In this document: positions 31,641-34,855 of the stretch, one piece after another
Position numbering within the stretch: the first letter of the stretch is position 1
Layout: the number at the start of each line of letters is the position of its first letter
NCBI GenBank assembly: GCA_012729315.1
Contig: JAAYDI010000208.1
Location: 1-34,855, forward strand
Source of the DNA: Planctomycetaceae bacterium
GTDB taxonomy: Bacteria; Planctomycetota; Planctomycetia; Pirellulales; Pirellulaceae
DNA: 34,855 nucleotides
Direction: 5' to 3'
Notes under the pieces: model-generated
The model's database searches: none
What the model saw: the letters and a program-made list of their open reading frames with translations, nothing else
Told to the model about the DNA's origin: nothing
Position numbers and translations under genes: made by a program

Positions 31641-33220
31641 CGCTTGCCTTCTCGTCCGCTGTGGTCGCCTGCCCGCGCGGCCGTGTCGCGCCCCACCACC
31701 GACATGTACAACATCCGGCCGGAACGGCCCCGCAGTCCATCCGCCGATCACGATCCCGCGGGGCCAGCCTGACGGACCGCGCAGCCCCCTGGTGTCTGAT
31801 CGTCGCCACCAGCCTGATCCTCTGTAGTTGCCGCGGACTGGACCCGACCACCTGGGGTTCACACCCTGAGGATCGTGTCGCGCAGCGAACAACCACCAGC
31901 ACCGCCGGCTCGTCCGACCCGTCCATGCCGATGCCGGACGTCACAAGACCACCGGTCACGCCCGCGCAAAGTGGCGGTCAGCAACTGGCGCGTCTCCCGT
32001 CGGTCCCTGCTCAACAGTCGTTGACCGACACGGCCGACACGGCGGATGGTCCGGCAGCGTCCCTGGCCAGTGACGTGATACCGGTGGGCCACACGACTCC
32101 GGTTGCCCCAGCGGCGGCCGCCGTGGGCCCGTTCCCACGTGGTGTCTGGTGCCCGCCAGGCTATCCGCCGCCGGTACCCGGCGCGCCGTGCCCACCTGCC
32201 GGCACGCCCTGTCCCTCCTGCCTGCCTCAGCAACTGCCGAACAGTTCCAACACCGGGTGCCCCAACGGGCTCCCCTGCGGCGCGTGGACGCCCCCTGGAC
32301 TGACCTGCCCGTGGCCGGACGACGAGTACCTGTGTGACGGCGGCGATGAGGCGCCGGCCGTGCGGATCCGCAACGACTGGCGCGTGGACGGCCTGCAGAC
32401 CGAGGACACCGTCGTGCACTACGACACGGTTACCGGAGACACGCATGTGCAGCCTTCGAATCGCGTGTGCATCTATGCGCCACGGTTCGCGGCGGTCAGG
32501 AAGGTCTACGGTATCGTGCAGCACGACGCGCGGCAGCAGCCGCTGGGCGTGGAGAACCCGGTTCCGCTCGAGGGAGTGGGGGATGTGCGGATTACCACGA
32601 CGGCGGTCCAGCCCGTGCAGCCGGGACTGAACCTGGGCACACGTTCGCCGAGCGCGTTCCGCGACCGCATGCCGCCGACTGGTTTCGAAAACAGCCAGGG
32701 TCTGACCGGCATCCACGGCGGCCTGCTCCCCTACGAACGCTTCGCGATGATCCACCGCAGCCAGATGGACAACTCCGAGAAAGCGCGGCTGGCCGAGCGT
32801 GTGGCGGCGGCCGCGGCGTGGAGCCACGACACGGCACTCCAGGTGGCGATCGACAACCTGGCGCTGCAGGAAGATCTGGGCGTGGCCGAAGCCGAGTCGC
32901 TGCACATCTTCTCGCTCGAGGGCAAACCGCGCCTGCAAGTCTGCAAGATCGCCTCCCGCCACGAAGCGCGGCCCGGCGAAACCGTGGAGTTCACCATTCG
33001 CTTCGACAACGTCGGCGATCAGGTCATCGGCAACGTCACCGTCATCGACAATCTGACCACGCGATTGGAGTATGTCGAGGGGAGTCAGTCGTGCACGCTC
33101 AAGGCCAACTTCAGCGTGTCCGACAACCAGAGTGAATCGTTGACGTTGCGGTGGGAGATCGTCGAGCCGATGCCGGTGGGCGAGGGAGGTATCATTCGCT
33201 TCCAATGCCGCGTGCGGTAG
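31637..33220 (+). CDS. exported DUF11-domain protein, third gene of the module
   Basis: 527 residues. The start overlaps the previous stop (ATGA). A long N-terminal stretch (about 50 residues, basic) leads to a hydrophobic segment ending LILCSCRG, so it may be a lipoprotein (Cys near residue 66). Next come a Ser/Thr/Pro linker, a Cys/Pro-rich segment at about 170-235 (CPPGYPPPVPGAPCPPAG, CPSCLPQQ) and a middle domain of unknown type (DWRVDGLQTEDTVVHYDT, RVCIYAPRFAAVRKVYG). A helical region follows (KARLAERVAAAAAWSH). The C-terminal 100 residues form a DUF11/TIGR01451 repeat: PRLQVCKIASRHEARPGETV, FTIRFDNVGDQVIGNVTVID. Such repeats build extracellular structural or adhesive proteins. Terminator at 33395. 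Function unknown; a scaffold in the planctomycete envelope is a guess. Confidence 0.8.
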   Translation: MTLAFSSAVVACPRGRVAPHHRHVQHPAGTAPQSIRRSRSRGASLTDRAAPWCLIVATSLILCSCRGLDPTTWGSHPEDRVAQRTTTSTAGSSDPSMPMPDVTRPPVTPAQSGGQQLARLPSVPAQQSLTDTADTADGPAASLASDVIPVGHTTPVAPAAAAVGPFPRGVWCPPGYPPPVPGAPCPPAGTPCPSCLPQQLPNSSNTGCPNGLPCGAWTPPGLTCPWPDDEYLCDGGDEAPAVRIRNDWRVDGLQTEDTVVHYDTVTGDTHVQPSNRVCIYAPRFAAVRKVYGIVQHDARQQPLGVENPVPLEGVGDVRITTTAVQPVQPGLNLGTRSPSAFRDRMPPTGFENSQGLTGIHGGLLPYERFAMIHRSQMDNSEKARLAERVAAAAAWSHDTALQVAIDNLALQEDLGVAEAESLHIFSLEGKPRLQVCKIASRHEARPGETVEFTIRFDNVGDQVIGNVTVIDNLTTRLEYVEGSQSCTLKANFSVSDNQSESLTLRWEIVEPMPVGEGGIIRFQCRVR

Positions 33221-33537
33221 TACCCGCCGGAGTACGTAACAGGACCGGCCCGCGCGGCACGTCTGGGCGTGCTGGCCGGCCGGGAGGGGTCGGCAGGCGG
33301 GGTCGGCCGGGCCATCCAGCGATTCTCAAGCGGATGGCTTCTTGCAATTTCCGGCTGCTCCAGCGACGATGATAGCTTCTATCCGGCTGACAGAATCGCG
33401 CCCAGGGGGGCACGCGACAGTGCCCAGCGCGATACGTGCTTTTTTTCCGGCCCAGCTGACTTGGTGCTGCCAGGCGGTGCGTCGCGGGTAACGCGGTCCA
33501 CTGCGCAGCGGTCCGCGGGCTGACAAGTGGAGAACAC
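33221..33537. other. 317-bp gap between the module and the aminotransferase gene
   Basis: No gene is seen. It holds the terminator at 33395-33446, about 175 bases after the DUF11 gene's stop. This leaves only about 90 bases for a promoter of the aminotransferase gene. No confident -35/-10 pair is visible in those 90 bases. The 33240-33310 part is very GC-rich and low in complexity. Confidence 0.5.
33395..33446 (+). terminator. two-stem intrinsic terminator with T7 tract
   Basis: Outer stem ATCGCGC (33395-33401) with GCGCGAT (33427-33433), inner stem GGGCAC (33408-33413) with GTGCCC (33420-33425), six-base loop. Seven Ts follow at 33440-33446. Because it is 90 bases before the aminotransferase start, it could end the DUF11 transcript or attenuate read-through into the aminotransferase gene. 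Confidence 0.85.
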
Positions 33538-34647
33538 ATGACCAATTCATGGATCGCCGATCGTACGCGTCTGTTCGATAGCAGCGGAATCCGCAAGGTA
33601 TTTGACCTGGCCAGCAAGATGCAGTCGCCGATCGATCTGTCCATCGGTCAGCCGGACTACGATGTGCCGGAGCCGGTGCGGGCCGCCTGCATCCAGGCCA
33701 TCGATTCGGGCAAGAACAGTTACTCGTTGACGCAGGGCATGCCGGTGCTGCGGGAGAAACTGCAGGCCCGGATCGATGCGCGGTACCAGCACGCCGACCG
33801 GAGCGTGTTTGTCTCGTCGGGGACCAGCGGCGGGATCGTGCTGACGCTGCTGGCCCTGGTCAACCCGGGCGACGAGATTCTGATTTTCGACCCGTACTTC
33901 GTCATGTATGAGGCGTTGACGCGACTGGTAGGCGGCACGCCGGTGTTCGTCCCCACCTATCCGGATTTCCGCATCCCGCTGGATCGCGTCGAGAAAGCGA
34001 TCACCAGCCGGACCAAGTTGATCCTGCTCAACAGCCCTGCCAATCCGACCGGCGTGGTGGCTACCGCGGAGGAGATCCGGGGCCTGGCCGAGCTGGCGGC
34101 GCAGCACAACATCGCGCTCGTATCGGACGAGATCTACAGCCAGTTCTGTTACGACGCGCCGTTCGTGTCGCCGGCCGAGTTCAACGACCGGACGATCGTG
34201 ATCGATGGTTTCTCCAAGGCTTACGCCATGACCGGCTGGCGGTTGGGATTTGTGCACGGGCCGGCCGAAGTCATCAACACGATGATCAAGGTGCAGCAAT
34301 ACACTTATGTCTGCGCACCTCAGCCCGCGCAGTGGGCTGGCGCTGTCGCCATGGACGTGGATGTCAGCCCGTACACGGAGGCCTACCGGCAGAAACGCAA
34401 TCTGATCGTCGAGGGGCTGTCCGACCTGTACGAAGTGGCCAATCCGCGTGGCGCGTTCTACGTGTTCCCTCGGACACCGTGGGGGACCGGCACGGAGTTC
34501 GTGAGCCGGGCGATCGAGAACTCCCTGCTCGTCATTCCTGGCAACGTGTTCAGCCAGCAGGACACGCATTTCCGCATCTCCTATGCCGCGTCGAATGACG
34601 TGATCGAGCGTGGCATTGGAGTGCTGCGAAAACTGGCGCGGCGGTGA
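33538..34647 (+). CDS. class I/II PLP-dependent aminotransferase (aspartate aminotransferase-like)
   Basis: 369 residues. Start ATG 33538 after GTGGAGAA. A fold type I aminotransferase: IGQPDYDVP near the N-terminus, the cofactor-binding SSGTSGGI, NSPANPTG, and DEIYSQF. The Schiff-base lysine is Lys227 in DGFSKAYAMTGWRLGF. A C-terminal arginine in FRISYA would bind the substrate carboxylate. It resembles the aspartate/aromatic/LL-diaminopimelate group of subfamily I-gamma enzymes, but the exact substrate cannot be read from sequence. The product is cytoplasmic. It follows the three-gene module but is separated from it by a terminator. Confidence 0.93.
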   Translation: MTNSWIADRTRLFDSSGIRKVFDLASKMQSPIDLSIGQPDYDVPEPVRAACIQAIDSGKNSYSLTQGMPVLREKLQARIDARYQHADRSVFVSSGTSGGIVLTLLALVNPGDEILIFDPYFVMYEALTRLVGGTPVFVPTYPDFRIPLDRVEKAITSRTKLILLNSPANPTGVVATAEEIRGLAELAAQHNIALVSDEIYSQFCYDAPFVSPAEFNDRTIVIDGFSKAYAMTGWRLGFVHGPAEVINTMIKVQQYTYVCAPQPAQWAGAVAMDVDVSPYTEAYRQKRNLIVEGLSDLYEVANPRGAFYVFPRTPWGTGTEFVSRAIENSLLVIPGNVFSQQDTHFRISYAASNDVIERGIGVLRKLARR

Positions 34648-34750
34648 AGCTGGCGGCAGGGCGGCACGGGATCGGCGCGCCGGTCAGGCGGCCGCGTCAT
34701 GCGCCGAGCGCGCGTCTGAACCGCCGCCTCGCTGCTGCTCCACTCTCCGG

Positions 34751-34855
34751 CTACTCCGCCGCCTCGTGGTATTTCCGGCGGATTTCCTGCATGTCGACGG
34801 TCGGCTCCGGGAACTGCATGTTCATATCCTGCAGCGTCTGCGCCACGATCTGCGC
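34751..34855 (-). CDS. C-terminal tail of a minus-strand gene, possibly a PPK2-type polyphosphate kinase (partial)
   Basis: Only the last 34 codons and the TAG stop (34751-34753) lie in the window, and the frame is open to the edge. The tail reads AQIVAQTLQDMNMQFPEPTV followed by DMQEIRRKYHEAAE. It resembles the end of PPK2-family polyphosphate:nucleotide phosphotransferases, where a similar helix-Pro-Tyr tail follows the kinase core, but 34 residues cannot prove it. It is convergent with the aminotransferase gene. The 103-bp gap between them contains short GC-rich palindromes (GGCGCGCC) but no clear terminator. Confidence 0.5.
   Translation of the reverse strand, partial: AQIVAQTLQDMNMQFPEPTVDMQEIRRKYHEAAE

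Overview
The window reads as one piece of a GC-rich (by eye, around two thirds G+C) planctomycete chromosome, most like the Pirellulales. The evidence is the protein families. It carries a protein with two TIGR03000-type planctomycete repeats, a very cysteine-rich exported peptide, a Tat-targeted Gfo/Idh/MocA oxidoreductase beside a giant secreted glycosidase-like protein, and several exported families of a kind I associate only with planctomycetes. No phage, transposase, CRISPR, rRNA or tRNA gene is visible. This assignment is inferred from protein families, not from a marker gene.

Layout. At 69-7917 a secreted GH-A/GH42-like protein (minus) diverges from a Tat-exported oxidoreductase. They are followed by an orphan TolC/NodT outer-membrane factor and a Cys-rich exported peptide. 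After a 705-bp gene-free gap, 8623-12252 holds a cofactor-independent phosphoglycerate mutase (minus), diverging from a radical SAM protein translationally coupled to a MazG-like pyrophosphohydrolase with a Cys tail. 12549-17129 is a large envelope protein, an ABC ATPase without a recognisable permease, and an exported isoaspartyl methyltransferase with a jelly-roll-like C-terminus. 17349-23735 holds the TIGR03000 protein, then housekeeping genes (asd, truA, a GT4 glycosyltransferase, a Ser/Thr kinase, accA). 24278-29076 holds a TadG-like von Willebrand A protein, dtd and pdxA (divergent), and a LolA-like exported protein. 29432-33220 is a three-gene exported module in which the first two products share a paralogous domain and the third ends in a DUF11 repeat. 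The window closes with a class I/II aminotransferase and, at the right edge, the C-terminal tail of a minus-strand gene that resembles PPK2-type polyphosphate kinases.

Two themes recur. First, much of the coding capacity goes to exported, Cys-, Pro- or Gly-rich proteins with little known function; the 29432-33220 module is the best candidate for an undescribed system. Second, the gaps between genes are full of short tandem duplications (8 to 33 bp). One lies where a predicted 5' UTR would begin and one duplicates the 3' arm of a terminator. A 20-nt G-quadruplex-type motif also occurs, identically, inside two unrelated genes.

All calls come from reading motifs by eye. No database search, structure prediction or folding program was run.
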